Source of the DNA: Anaerolineaceae bacterium
GTDB lineage: Bacteria; Chloroflexota; Anaerolineae; Anaerolineales; Villigracilaceae
Assembly (NCBI GenBank): GCA_009885445.1
Contig: VFKQ01000088.1
Coordinates: 1 to 20,540, forward strand
Direction of reading: 5' to 3'
DNA length: 20,540 nt
A model generated the notes under the pieces. That model was given only the letters and a program-made list of their open reading frames with translations, did no database searches and was not told where the DNA came from. The position numbers and the translations under genes are program-made. This document shows positions 1-6,089 of this stretch, piece by piece. Each line of letters opens with the position of its first letter. Position 1 is the first letter of the stretch.

Positions 1-98
1 AGATTGGCAAACAAGTCGCGGCGTTCATGGAATAACTCCAGAAGCGCTTGTTTAATTAAGTCTTTTGTATGCTTATCTTCAAGTGATACAGTGGTCAT
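1..98 (-). CDS. Antitoxin-like protein, N-terminal part only (runs off the window)
   Basis: The reverse strand from the ATG at 96-98 reads MTTVSLEDKHTKDLIKQALL and continues for about a dozen more residues to the window edge. It closely resembles the first half of the antitoxin-like protein at 2880-3083 (MTNVTLDEKQFKILLKEALA), including the downstream ELF-ER-D-F pattern, so the two look like paralogues inside one array. A Shine-Dalgarno GAGG lies exactly six bases before the ATG, and an extended -10 lies just upstream in repeat copy 1. By analogy a RelE-like toxin gene should follow outside the window. The antitoxin role is inferred from similarity and context. The predicted fold is helical and acidic, and no named domain was recognised. 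Confidence 0.75.
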   Translation of the reverse strand, partial: MTTVSLEDKHTKDLIKQALLELFHERRDLFAN

Positions 99-320
99 GG
101 GACACCTCTTGCAAAATTATAGCACTTTTTGACTGCCACCAATCCGCATGGACTCGCCCGCCCGCTCCCGTGGACGAGGTGAATAGACATCTTCTTCGGC
201 TCCTCGGTCACAGGACCGAACTTGCGCAGGGACTGGATGAGGCGGTCATTATTCGCGGGCGATGGGGGACTTGTCTGTGAAGTGGGAGGTGAGAGTGAAT
301 TCAGCGGGGGAGGTGGGCAT
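99..320 (-). repeat. TA-array intergenic repeat, copy 1 (longest)
   Basis: This spacer is similar over about 200 bases to spacers at 1011-1167, 1662-1866, 2459-2582 and 3084-3280. Shared blocks include ATTATAGCACTTTTTGACT, CCCGCTCCCGTGGAC, TTCGGCTCCTCGG, AACTTGCGCAGGGACT, GCGATGGGGGACTTGTC and GTGAAGTGGGAGG (plus-strand reading). Only copies 1 and 2 share a further tail with AATTCAG followed by a GGAGG block. In the direction of transcription the repeat starts after the TumE-like toxin and ends at the start codon of the next antitoxin. It contains a stem TCGGTC-ACAG-GACCGA at 204-219. Confidence 0.9.
116..124 (-). promoter_or_regulatory. Extended -10 promoter in repeat copy 1
   Basis: The reverse strand reads TGCTATAAT, a perfect TATAAT with the TGn extension. 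It sits 17 bases before the ATG at 98, so the leader would be only about 10-11 nt and would begin almost at the Shine-Dalgarno. No good -35 box is visible, as often tolerated with an extended -10. The same element recurs in all five repeat copies. Confidence 0.7.
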
Positions 321-324
321 TGAG

Positions 325-715
325 CTATTCCGCGAAGGAGGTGGATTTTTCCAACCACTTATTAATTTTGTCCAGCGCAATTTTCAAATTTTTCAACAAG
401 TCGCCTTTCATCGGTGACTTGGAGACGCGCCCATGCTCATCGTGAAAATGATGCGGAGCCGAGGAAATGTTTGGGTAATGCGGCGCGTTGTCCCAGCGCA
501 AAATGGGTCGATCGGAAAATAGTTGAAAAGAGTAGTCGAGGGAATCTGTTTGCGAATGAATCCAAACCTGGAATTGATAATCGTCCCCCCATTCGACAGC
601 GTACTTTGAGTTCAACACTACCCGCTGGTGTTTCGTCAAATTCAACAACGCGGACATCCTTCACCAAAGGATGTCCGCGCAGGATTTCGAGCACACTCTC
701 GGCGAGATTAGGCAT
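325..715 (-). pseudogene. TumE-family (DUF6516-like) toxin with a one-base frameshift
   Basis: Two reading frames together make one protein. The frame starting at 715 gives MPNLAESVLEILRGHPLVKD, then a stretch ending VELKVRCRMG. A second frame continues DDYQFQVWIHSQ, then RWDNAPHYPN and APHHFHDEHG, and ends at 325. The RWDNAPH...PHHFH pattern is what I recognise from TumE-type toxins (DUF6516). The frames switch at a run of six C on the plus strand (585-590). Five would restore a continuous protein of about 129 residues. The start overlaps the end of the partner gene by 8 bases (708-715), which suggests translational coupling. The shift may be a real mutation, slippage, or a homopolymer error in the assembly. 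The family call is fairly firm; inactivation is uncertain. Confidence 0.7.
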
Positions 716-1010
716 GCTCCAATTCCTGGTATGCCTTTTCCCAATCCATTAGCATGCGTCGGGCAGACTTCCACGCCAGCCAGTCGTCTTCTTGCGCGGG
801 CGTGGCGCGATTTTTTAGCCGAGAGGTGAACTTGTCAAAGTCGGTGTATTTAACTTCAAAGCGGCGGATGCGGCGGCGGTACTGACCGATCTTGCCGCGC
901 ACGGCAGTGCGCGCCAGTTCCCACAGCGCGTCTTCCACGCTGGCATATTTTTGGCTTGTCACCATTGAGCCAGCGACGGTATTTAGAATGTTAGCGGGTG
1001 TTGCGGCCAT
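708..1010 (-). CDS. Putative antitoxin partner of the TumE-like toxin
   Basis: This 100-residue protein is rich in Arg, Lys, Glu and Trp, begins MAATPANILNTVAGS and is probably mostly helical, with a long charged central segment (RGKIGQYRRRIRRFEVKYTD). I do not recognise a named domain, and no obvious HTH signature stands out. The antitoxin role is inferred from its position as the first gene of a two-gene unit, its size, the 8-base overlap with the TumE-like toxin reading frame, and its place in a series of similar units. The start is supported by GAGG six bases before the ATG, the same spacing seen in the other modules of the array. It is preceded by repeat copy 2, which supplies its promoter. 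Confidence 0.65.
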   Translation of the reverse strand: MAATPANILNTVAGSMVTSQKYASVEDALWELARTAVRGKIGQYRRRIRRFEVKYTDFDKFTSRLKNRATPAQEDDWLAWKSARRMLMDWEKAYQELEHA

Positions 1011-1167
1011 AAGTTACCTCGTTTCTCGTTGACAAAAATTATAGCACTTTTCGTCTGCCCGAACTTGCGCAGGGACTTGATGAGGCGGTCATTATTCGCG
1101 GGCGATGGGGGACTTGTCTGTGAAGTGGGAGGTGAGGGGAATTCAGTTGGAGGGGTGGACATGGGGA
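1011..1167 (-). repeat. TA-array intergenic repeat, copy 2 (internally deleted)
   Basis: This copy matches copies 1 and 3 at both ends but lacks about 100 bases of the middle. The promoter block runs straight into CGAACTTGCGCAGGGACT at 1060, so the GTGGAC, TTCGGCTCC and hairpin blocks are gone. Its promoter-proximal end has the longer leader seen in copy 3 (TTTCTCGTTGA) rather than the short one of copies 1, 4 and 5. Its distal tail resembles copy 1 only (AATTCAG plus a GGAGG block). Confidence 0.85.
1038..1046 (-). promoter_or_regulatory. Extended -10 promoter in repeat copy 2
   Basis: The reverse strand reads TGCTATAAT, upstream of the putative antitoxin gene starting at 1010. The leader is about ten bases longer than in copies 1, 4 and 5 because of the inserted TCAACGAGAA-type segment. 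Confidence 0.65.
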
Positions 1168-1431
1168 TTATCCGTAAAATTTTTCGTATGCCTTGTGCCC
1201 ACCAACCCAAAACCATGTGACGGTGTCATTATCCAAATTCCCCACTGCGCGGTATCCGCGCGAAATGCGTACTGACCAGATGTTTCCCTGCTGATTAATG
1301 CATTTGAAATGCAGGGACGGGTGAAAAGGATTCTCGGCCCAAAGGCTGAATGCCTTGCGCGCCTGTTTTCTCTGGGACTCGTCCAACCGTTCGTAATTCT
1401 CCCAAAATGCCGGAACGGTTTCAGATTTCAT
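1168..1431 (-). CDS. RelE/ParE-superfamily toxin-like protein
   Basis: This 87-residue protein has the layout of a RelE/ParE-fold toxin: two N-terminal helices (PAFWENYERLDESQRKQARK), a FHPSLHFKCI segment, then strands carrying WSVRISRGYRAVG and a C-terminal VTWFWVGGHKAYEKFYG. The SVRISRGYRAV and ...GGHKAYEKF elements are typical of RelE-like ribosome-dependent mRNases, with basic and aromatic residues in the active-site region. Enzyme activity is inferred from the fold and was not seen directly. The ATG overlaps the TGA of the antitoxin gene by four bases (ATGA at 1428-1431), a standard coupled TA arrangement. Repeat copy 2 begins directly behind its stop codon. Confidence 0.8.
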   Translation of the reverse strand: MKSETVPAFWENYERLDESQRKQARKAFSLWAENPFHPSLHFKCINQQGNIWSVRISRGYRAVGNLDNDTVTWFWVGGHKAYEKFYG

Positions 1432-1658
1432 AGCCGATTGAAATCCATCGGCTCAGACTTTCCTTCCGCAACCCGCCTGCGGGCTTCTTGCGCAGTTTCA
1501 TAAAGTTTATTTTGCGTCTTCGCAAAGGATTCATCCCACGCGGCTTCGTCTTCCATGTCCGCCAGCCACTCGCGCAGATGCTCCACGACCTGGGACTGTG
1601 TCTGCTCAGGCAAAGTTTCCATCATTTTTACCAGGGTCGTAATTGAAGGAGATACCAT
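1428..1658 (-). CDS. Antitoxin of the RelE-like module
   Basis: The protein is about 76 residues and begins MVSPSITTLVKMMETLPEQT. A helical segment VVEHLREWLADMEDEAAWDE follows, then a charged C-terminal tail ending EGKSEPMDFNRL. Small acidic helical proteins of this type commonly precede RelE-like toxins in Chloroflexota and cyanobacteria; this is family knowledge rather than a recognised named domain. Two consecutive ATGs are possible, at 1661 and 1658. I chose 1658 because it places GAGG exactly six bases upstream, the spacing kept in every other module of the array. It overlaps the toxin gene by four bases. The acidic tail would wrap the toxin by analogy with RelB-like proteins. Confidence 0.75.
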   Translation of the reverse strand: MVSPSITTLVKMMETLPEQTQSQVVEHLREWLADMEDEAAWDESFAKTQNKLYETAQEARRRVAEGKSEPMDFNRL

Positions 1659-1661
1659 CAT

Positions 1662-1866
1662 TCACCTCTTTTCTCGTTGATAAAAATTATAGCACTTTTT
1701 GACTTGCGCCTTCTCCCGCATGGACACGCCCGCCCGCTCCCGTGGACAAGGTGAATGGAGGTCTTCTTCGGCTCCTCGGCCACGGGGCCGAACTTGCGCA
1801 GGGACTTTCATCAAGCGCTCATCATTCGCGGACGATGGGGGACTTGTCCGTGAAGTGGGAGGCGGA
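1662..1866 (-). repeat. TA-array intergenic repeat, copy 3
   Basis: This is a full-length copy that ends at the stop codon of the retropepsin-like gene (1867). It contains all blocks listed for copy 1 and a perfect stem TCGGCC-ACGG-GGCCGA at 1776-1791. Compared with copy 1 the fifth stem pair has changed from T-A to C-G on both arms, which keeps the pairing. The leader next to the antitoxin is the longer type shared with copy 2. Confidence 0.9.
1686..1694 (-). promoter_or_regulatory. Extended -10 promoter in repeat copy 3
   Basis: TGCTATAAT on the reverse strand, upstream of the antitoxin at 1658. The leader carries TCAACGAGAAAAGAGGTG before the start codon. Confidence 0.65.
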
Positions 1867-2250
1867 TCAACCTTTATATTCTTCCCAAACCCCACGAGGC
1901 CCGTCAAAAACGATGGACATGTTTTTCAAAATATTCCGCCCCAGAATTCCCATCGGCTGGTCGAGCAACAAGAATTCCCCCGTGAACTTCCGCTCGAGAA
2001 AAAACAACTCCAACTTGACGGTATTTGTAACGGTGATTTTGCCGTCAAAACCCTGGAGTTCAAACATTGGATTTTCTTCCAACTCGAGTCCCAATTGCTC
2101 CACTGATTCATGCGGCAACAAAGTGGCATCTGCGCCCGTATCAATAAGCATGGGAATTTCTGATAACAAAGCGCCAGTTGCTGGATTTCGGAGGGTCACA
2201 TAAGCAACTGGCGCGGGCGGGTCAAAGTTGACGGAATCATATTCAGCCAT
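1867..2250 (-). CDS. Retropepsin-like aspartic protease
   Basis: This 127-residue protein carries the retroviral-type aspartic protease signature: the catalytic motif IDTGADATLLP (Asp at residue 37), a beta-rich middle (GFDGKITVTNTVKLELFFLE), and the hydrophobic-hydrophobic-Gly motif GILGRN at 101-106. One such domain has a single catalytic Asp, so it should act as a homodimer like other retropepsins. There is no signal peptide or membrane segment, so it is probably cytoplasmic. Its ATG overlaps the end of the AF2212-like antitoxin gene by eight bases (2243-2250), as in a two-gene TA unit, with the protease in the toxin position. Similar small retropepsins paired with such proteins are, to my knowledge, not functionally characterised. 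The protease fold is well supported; the role in a TA system is inferred from position. Confidence 0.8.
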   Translation of the reverse strand: MAEYDSVNFDPPAPVAYVTLRNPATGALLSEIPMLIDTGADATLLPHESVEQLGLELEENPMFELQGFDGKITVTNTVKLELFFLERKFTGEFLLLDQPMGILGRNILKNMSIVFDGPRGVWEEYKG

Positions 2251-2458
2251 TGGGTTTCTCCCGGCTGACCTGCATCTTGAAATGGGAGGCTTGCTCGCGG
2301 TGCGCCAAACGTGGAGTCAGTAAGCGCACGACTTTTTTGCCTTCGGTCTCCGAGTCGGTGACAACCACGTAGACTTTCGCGTTTTCCGGCAATCTCACCG
2401 CGGATTTCAAACGGATTTTTCCTTTTTCAACGACACCTTCATAAGTTGCGATTGTCAT
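2243..2458 (-). CDS. AF2212-like/AbrB-like antitoxin
   Basis: This 71-residue protein begins MTIATYEGVVEKGKIRLKSA and continues VRLPENAKVYVVV. The pattern of a short beta strand, a VxxGxIxL turn and an LPE(N/G)xxVxV strand is characteristic of swapped-hairpin antitoxins of the AF2212/DUF104 type, which usually precede PIN-domain toxins. The C-terminal segment TPRLAHREQASHFKMQV is the expected toxin-binding tail. Here the downstream gene is not a PIN nuclease but a retropepsin-like protease, overlapping by eight bases. GAGG lies six bases before the ATG at 2456-2458, and the promoter sits in repeat copy 4. It may autoregulate by binding near that promoter, but no operator was identified. Confidence 0.75.
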   Translation of the reverse strand: MTIATYEGVVEKGKIRLKSAVRLPENAKVYVVVTDSETEGKKVVRLLTPRLAHREQASHFKMQVSREKPNG

Positions 2459-2582
2459 GGGACACCTCTTCCAAAATTATAGCACTTTTTGACTTGCGCC
2501 TTCTCCCGCATGGACACGCCCGCCCGCTCCCGTGGACAAGGTGAATGCAGGTCTTCTTCGGCTCCTCGGTCACTGAGCCGAA
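2459..2582 (-). repeat. TA-array intergenic repeat, copy 4 (truncated)
   Basis: Only the promoter-proximal half is present: the blocks up to TTCGGCTCCTCGGTCACTGAGCCGAA are kept. The AACTTGCGC, GGGGGACTTGTC and GTGGGAGG blocks are missing, and the sequence passes within about 25 bases into the RelE-like toxin gene ending at 2610. The hairpin remains as an 8-bp stem TTCGGCTC / GAGCCGAA at 2558-2583. Confidence 0.85.
2476..2484 (-). promoter_or_regulatory. Extended -10 promoter in repeat copy 4
   Basis: TGCTATAAT on the reverse strand, 17 bases before the ATG of the AF2212-like antitoxin. The short leader is identical in type to those of copies 1 and 5. Confidence 0.7.
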
Positions 2583-2609
2583 TTTAGAACTTGAAAAGTA
2601 CAAAGTGAT

Positions 2610-2876
2610 TTACGGAAAATGGTGGTAAATATCTTTGCGATCTAGGAAACAGACAAAGATCACTTGCCCCTCTGTAACTTCGACCCCGATTCTGTACTCG
2701 CCAACCCTGATTCGATAAAACGTATCGAAGCCTTTCAATTTCTTCAAATTTGTCACCTCGGCCAGCGAAGCCGCAGATCCCACCTGCGCAATGACTTTTT
2801 GCACCTGCTTTAGCAAGCGCCCGTCTTTTATCTTTTTCAAGTCGCGGCCAAAGCTCTTTTCGAAAAGGGTTTTCAT
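2610..2876 (-). CDS. RelE-family toxin
   Basis: This 88-residue protein has a clear RelE/ParE-fold layout: an N-terminal MKTLFEKSFGRDLKKI, a helical pair with basic residues, a LKKLKGFDTFYRIRVGEYRI block and a C-terminal strand VIFVCFLDRKDIYHHFP. The FYRIRVGEYRIGV and DRKDIYHHFP elements are classic for RelE toxins, which cleave mRNA in the ribosomal A site. The basic and Tyr/His residues there are the likely catalytic group; activity is inferred from family. It starts three bases after the stop codon of the antitoxin-like gene at 2880-3083, so the two are almost certainly co-translated. Repeat copy 4 begins just behind its stop. Confidence 0.85.
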   Translation of the reverse strand: MKTLFEKSFGRDLKKIKDGRLLKQVQKVIAQVGSAASLAEVTNLKKLKGFDTFYRIRVGEYRIGVEVTEGQVIFVCFLDRKDIYHHFP

Positions 2877-2879
2877 TGG

Positions 2880-3083
2880 TTACCCCGCGAGGATGGCGTC
2901 AATCTCTTCCTTGTTGATAAAGTCGTTCTTGCGACCTTCGCGAATAGCGTTTGCAAGGCCGATGTCTTCAATCGCTTCGGCTACAATCGCGGAGAAAATG
3001 TCCTGCCGCTCTTCAAATAGTTCGGCGAGGGCTTCTTTGAGCAAGATCTTGAATTGTTTTTCGTCTAAAGTCACATTAGTCAT
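2880..3083 (-). CDS. Antitoxin-like partner of the RelE-family toxin
   Basis: This 67-residue acidic, helical protein begins MTNVTLDEKQFKILLKEALA and continues with an ELFEERQDIFSAIVAEAIED helix. It ends KEEIDAILAG, a tail typical of small RelE partners. No named DNA-binding domain is evident. Its role is inferred from order (antitoxin first), size, three-base spacing to the toxin and similarity to the partial protein at 1-98. GAGG is six bases before the ATG, and the promoter lies in repeat copy 5. The paralogue at the other end of the array suggests that this module type was duplicated or captured twice. Confidence 0.75.
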   Translation of the reverse strand: MTNVTLDEKQFKILLKEALAELFEERQDIFSAIVAEAIEDIGLANAIREGRKNDFINKEEIDAILAG

Positions 3084-3280
3084 GAGACACCTCTTCCAAA
3101 ATTATAGCACTTTTTGACTGCCGCCCTCCCCGTGGACACCCCCCGCCCGCCCGTGGACAAGGTGAATGGAGGTCTTCCTCGGCCCCTCGGCCAGGGGACC
3201 GGTCTTGCGCAGGGACTTTCATTAGGCGGTCATCATTCGCGGATGGCGGGTGACTACTTGTCCATGAAGTGGGAGGCGAT
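3084..3280 (-). repeat. TA-array intergenic repeat, copy 5 (next to dinG)
   Basis: This is the most diverged full-length copy. It keeps ATTATAGCACTTTTTGACTG, GTGGACAAGGTGAATGGAGG, CTTGCGCAGGGACTTTCATT, CATTCGCGGA and GAAGTGGGAGG. The hairpin region has changed to GGCCCC / GGGGACC with one bulge. It lies directly behind the dinG stop codon at 3297, so it marks one edge of the array. Confidence 0.85.
3101..3109 (-). promoter_or_regulatory. Extended -10 promoter in repeat copy 5
   Basis: TGCTATAAT on the reverse strand, 17 bases before the ATG of the antitoxin-like gene at 3083, with the same short leader as copies 1 and 4. Confidence 0.7.
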
Positions 3281-3296
3281 TGGCAATAATCAGAGT

Positions 3297-6089
3297 CTAC
3301 ACCCCCAACCACTTCGCCGCTTCTTTTGGCAACCCCGCCAGCGGACCCTGCTTCACAGTACACTGCGGTAATGAATTCAGGAACAGCCGACCGTATTGCT
3401 TGGTCATCACGCGCTTGTCCAATATGACGACCACGCCGCGGTCGCTGGCACTGCGGATCAATCGTCCGAAGCCCTGGCGGAATTTGAGAATCGACTCGGG
3501 CAGGTAATATTCGTTGAAGGGGTCTTCGTAGGTCTCGGAGCGCGCCGCGATGAGCGGGTCAGACGGCACGTCGAAGGGCAGTTTGGTGATGACCACCACC
3601 GACAGCGACTCGCCCGGTACGTCCACGCCTTCCCAAAAAGATTTTGTCCCCAGCAACACTGCGCGCTCGGTGGCCTTGAACGACTCGAGCAAAGTATTCG
3701 CCGACGCGCCTTCGCCTTGTTCGAGCACGAAAATATTTTCGCGCGCCAGCGGACCGGTGATGGCCTGCGCGACGCGCTTCAATGCCGCGTAGGACGTGAA
3801 CAGCACCAACATTCGTCCGCCCGTGGCGATGGCGGTGCTGGCGATGGCGCGGTTCAGCGACTGTTCGTAGTTGGGCTGATTGGGCTCGGGCATGTCACTG
3901 CCAATATAAAGAAGCGTGGAACTTTCATAGTCAAACGGACTGCCCAGCGCGAGTTCGTCCGCCATCTCTGCGCCGAGGCGGTTGCGCAGATAATTAAATT
4001 CGCCGTGCGTCGTCAATGTGGCCGAGGCGAGAATCGCGGCGGTCTTTTGATTCCAAATGTGCTCGGTGATCAGAGTCCCCACGTGCAGGGGCGCGGCGTT
4101 CAGCGAGAGACGGTCGTCTTTCGGTTTGACCTCGATCCAGTAAACCGTGGCCGCCGAAGGGTCCAGCACGAGGCCGGTGAGATTATTGTGCGCTTCGGTC
4201 ATGCGCCGTAACACGTTACTTAGGTCGCCCATCGGCGCTTCGAGTTCGTCGTGTCCCTCGGCCAGCAATTCGCCTGCGCCTTTGTATAACTCTTCCATCG
4301 ATTTGAGTCCGAGTCGCATCGTCTCGCTCATCTGGCCCCACATCATTTCTACTTCTTCCCATTTGTTTAATTTGCGCGTGGCCGGCAGAATGCGCGACTG
4401 CCACGCATAGTTTGATGCGGGTTGACCTTCGCGTTGCATCGCCGCGAATTCGCCGAGCAAATTAAAAAATTCGCGATTAAGTTGTTCGAGCCGAAAAGAC
4501 TGACTGGTGATGCGCTCCACTTTTTGACCAAGCGCCGCGCGATCAGACGGGCGCAATCCCGCGCCGACGGCGGCCAGCACACGGCCCAACACGCCCGACG
4601 ATGCGTTGCCGATTTCTTTCATCATGCGCGACAGATCGAACTGAGTCAATTTAAATGAAAGCGCACTCGTCGTCGCAGACTCCAAGTGATGCGCTTCGTC
4701 CACAATTAAATAATCATATTCGGGCAACACTTTGCTTCCGGTGGCCACATCCGCCAACAGCAAAGCGTGATTGACAATTAACAAGTGCGCGTTTTGCGCG
4801 GCAATCTTCGCGCGATGAAATGCGCAGGCGCCCGCCATCCGCGCGACGCAGGTCTCGGTCGTGCAGGCGTCGTCCTCCGCCGAAAGTTTCATCCACGCGT
4901 CGCGCTCGGTGGGGCCGGTTAAATTTAATTCGTTGCGGTCGCCGCTTTGATTTTCGAGTCCCCACACAATCACTTTCGAAAGCACACGCAACTCGTCGGC
5001 GGTGCTCGGCCCATATTGGCGCATGTGCCCCAAACGGCGCGGACATAAATAATTTGAGCGGCCCTTCAAGACTGCCGCGCGCACGTCCAGACTCAACGCT
5101 TCGCGCAATGCGGGAATATCTTTTTTAATTAACTGGTCTTGCAAATTTATTGTGTTGGTTGAGACCACCACGCGCGTATTATTCAACGTCGCAAAATATG
5201 CGGCCGGCACCAGATACGCAAATGACTTTCCCACGCCCGTCCCTGCTTCGATGAGCATGTGTCGTCCATGCGAAAGCGCCGCCGTCACCGAACGCAACAT
5301 GGCCACCTGCTCGGGGCGGTGTTCGTAACTTTCAAAATATTCCGCGAACGGTCCGCCATATTCGAGGACGGAAGCGATTTCCTCCTCGTCCAGCGGACTC
5401 GGCTCCTCAGCCTTTTTCAACGCTGGAAATTTTTCCTGCTCGTTCGAGTCCAAAGCCTTGGCGGGTTTTCCGCGCACGATCTTTGGCGCCACGCCCTCGC
5501 GACTCTTGGCGCGCAAGACCTGCTCGAAGAAAAATCCCGCGTCCCAATCAATCGGTTCGCCGTGCTTGACAATTTCCTGCACCACCTCCAGCGGAAGTGC
5601 TTGCGCGAGTTCAAATAATCTTTCATAAACGGCGTGAGTGACTTTCGCGTCGTCCAATGCGCGGTGCGTGGCAGGGAGCAAAATTCCCAACTGCTGGCCG
5701 AGCGCCCCCAAGTTGTAGCGACTCGCCGACGGCATCAGCACCGACGCCAGCGGATAAGTGTCGATCACGCGATTTAGATGAAGGACGCCCGCTTTTTGAA
5801 GGAAGCTCAAATCGAAACGGACGTTGTGTCCGATGACAGCCGAGTCGCCCACGAAGGCTTCGAGTTCGTGCGCGATGGCTTTTATCGTCGGCGCCTGACG
5901 CACCATCGAATCGTCAATGCCGGTCAATCCGGTGATGAATTCAGGGATGTGCTTATTCGGGTTAACCAACGTGGAAAATTCCGCCTCCACACGTTTGCCG
6001 TTAAAGCGCACGGCGCCAATCTCAATGATGGCGTCGCGGTTTTCGTCGAGACCAGTCGTTTCAATGTCGATGGCAACAATTGAGTTCAT
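3297..6089 (-). CDS. dinG: DEDD exonuclease-DinG-type ATP-dependent helicase
   Basis: This 930-residue cytoplasmic protein joins two enzymes. Residues 1-170 form a DnaQ-like 3'-5' exonuclease with all three motifs: DIETTGL (8-14), GHNVRFDLSFL (87-97) and HRALDDA (142-148). Residues about 240-930 form an XPD/DinG superfamily-2 helicase with Walker A EAGTGVGKS (281-289), DEAH (464-467), GTKSFWEGVDVPG and QGFGRLIRS motifs near the C-terminus. Four cysteines at about 349, 409, 414 and 422 are in the usual place for the iron-sulfur cluster. Known DinG proteins unwind DNA with 5' overhangs, R-loops and damaged forks; exonuclease fusions of this kind are common in Firmicutes and Chloroflexota. TATGAT lies only 12 bases before the ATG on the minus strand, and no good Shine-Dalgarno is visible, so the mRNA may be nearly leaderless. 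No truncation is seen. Confidence 0.93.
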   Translation of the reverse strand: MNSIVAIDIETTGLDENRDAIIEIGAVRFNGKRVEAEFSTLVNPNKHIPEFITGLTGIDDSMVRQAPTIKAIAHELEAFVGDSAVIGHNVRFDLSFLQKAGVLHLNRVIDTYPLASVLMPSASRYNLGALGQQLGILLPATHRALDDAKVTHAVYERLFELAQALPLEVVQEIVKHGEPIDWDAGFFFEQVLRAKSREGVAPKIVRGKPAKALDSNEQEKFPALKKAEEPSPLDEEEIASVLEYGGPFAEYFESYEHRPEQVAMLRSVTAALSHGRHMLIEAGTGVGKSFAYLVPAAYFATLNNTRVVVSTNTINLQDQLIKKDIPALREALSLDVRAAVLKGRSNYLCPRRLGHMRQYGPSTADELRVLSKVIVWGLENQSGDRNELNLTGPTERDAWMKLSAEDDACTTETCVARMAGACAFHRAKIAAQNAHLLIVNHALLLADVATGSKVLPEYDYLIVDEAHHLESATTSALSFKLTQFDLSRMMKEIGNASSGVLGRVLAAVGAGLRPSDRAALGQKVERITSQSFRLEQLNREFFNLLGEFAAMQREGQPASNYAWQSRILPATRKLNKWEEVEMMWGQMSETMRLGLKSMEELYKGAGELLAEGHDELEAPMGDLSNVLRRMTEAHNNLTGLVLDPSAATVYWIEVKPKDDRLSLNAAPLHVGTLITEHIWNQKTAAILASATLTTHGEFNYLRNRLGAEMADELALGSPFDYESSTLLYIGSDMPEPNQPNYEQSLNRAIASTAIATGGRMLVLFTSYAALKRVAQAITGPLARENIFVLEQGEGASANTLLESFKATERAVLLGTKSFWEGVDVPGESLSVVVITKLPFDVPSDPLIAARSETYEDPFNEYYLPESILKFRQGFGRLIRSASDRGVVVILDKRVMTKQYGRLFLNSLPQCTVKQGPLAGLPKEAAKWLGV

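Noticed and set aside
95..358. Open frame through repeat copy 1 with similar frames in copies 2, 3 and 5 (PPTSQTSPPSPANNDRLI-like)
   Set aside because: The copies carry indels and different tails, lie over a promoter and ribosome binding site, and lack their own start signals. The shared translation follows from shared DNA.
1699..2203. Long plus-strand frames opposite the retropepsin-like gene
   Set aside because: They are antisense shadows. The minus-strand frame has clear protease motifs and correct coupling to its partner.
99..3280. Integron attC sites between the TA modules
   Set aside because: No integrase gene is present, and I could not find paired GTTRRRY/RYYYAAC core sites. The copies are also located ahead of genes with promoters, unlike usual attC cassettes. 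The cassette idea is kept only as recombination between repeats.
99..3280. CRISPR array
   Set aside because: Repeats are about 200 bases, are separated by 300-800 bases of protein-coding sequence, and show variable deletions.
3396..4211. 271-residue plus-strand frame inside dinG
   Set aside because: Composition is Arg/Gly/His-rich, as expected opposite GC-biased codons. It is fully inside the helicase gene, which has all its motifs.
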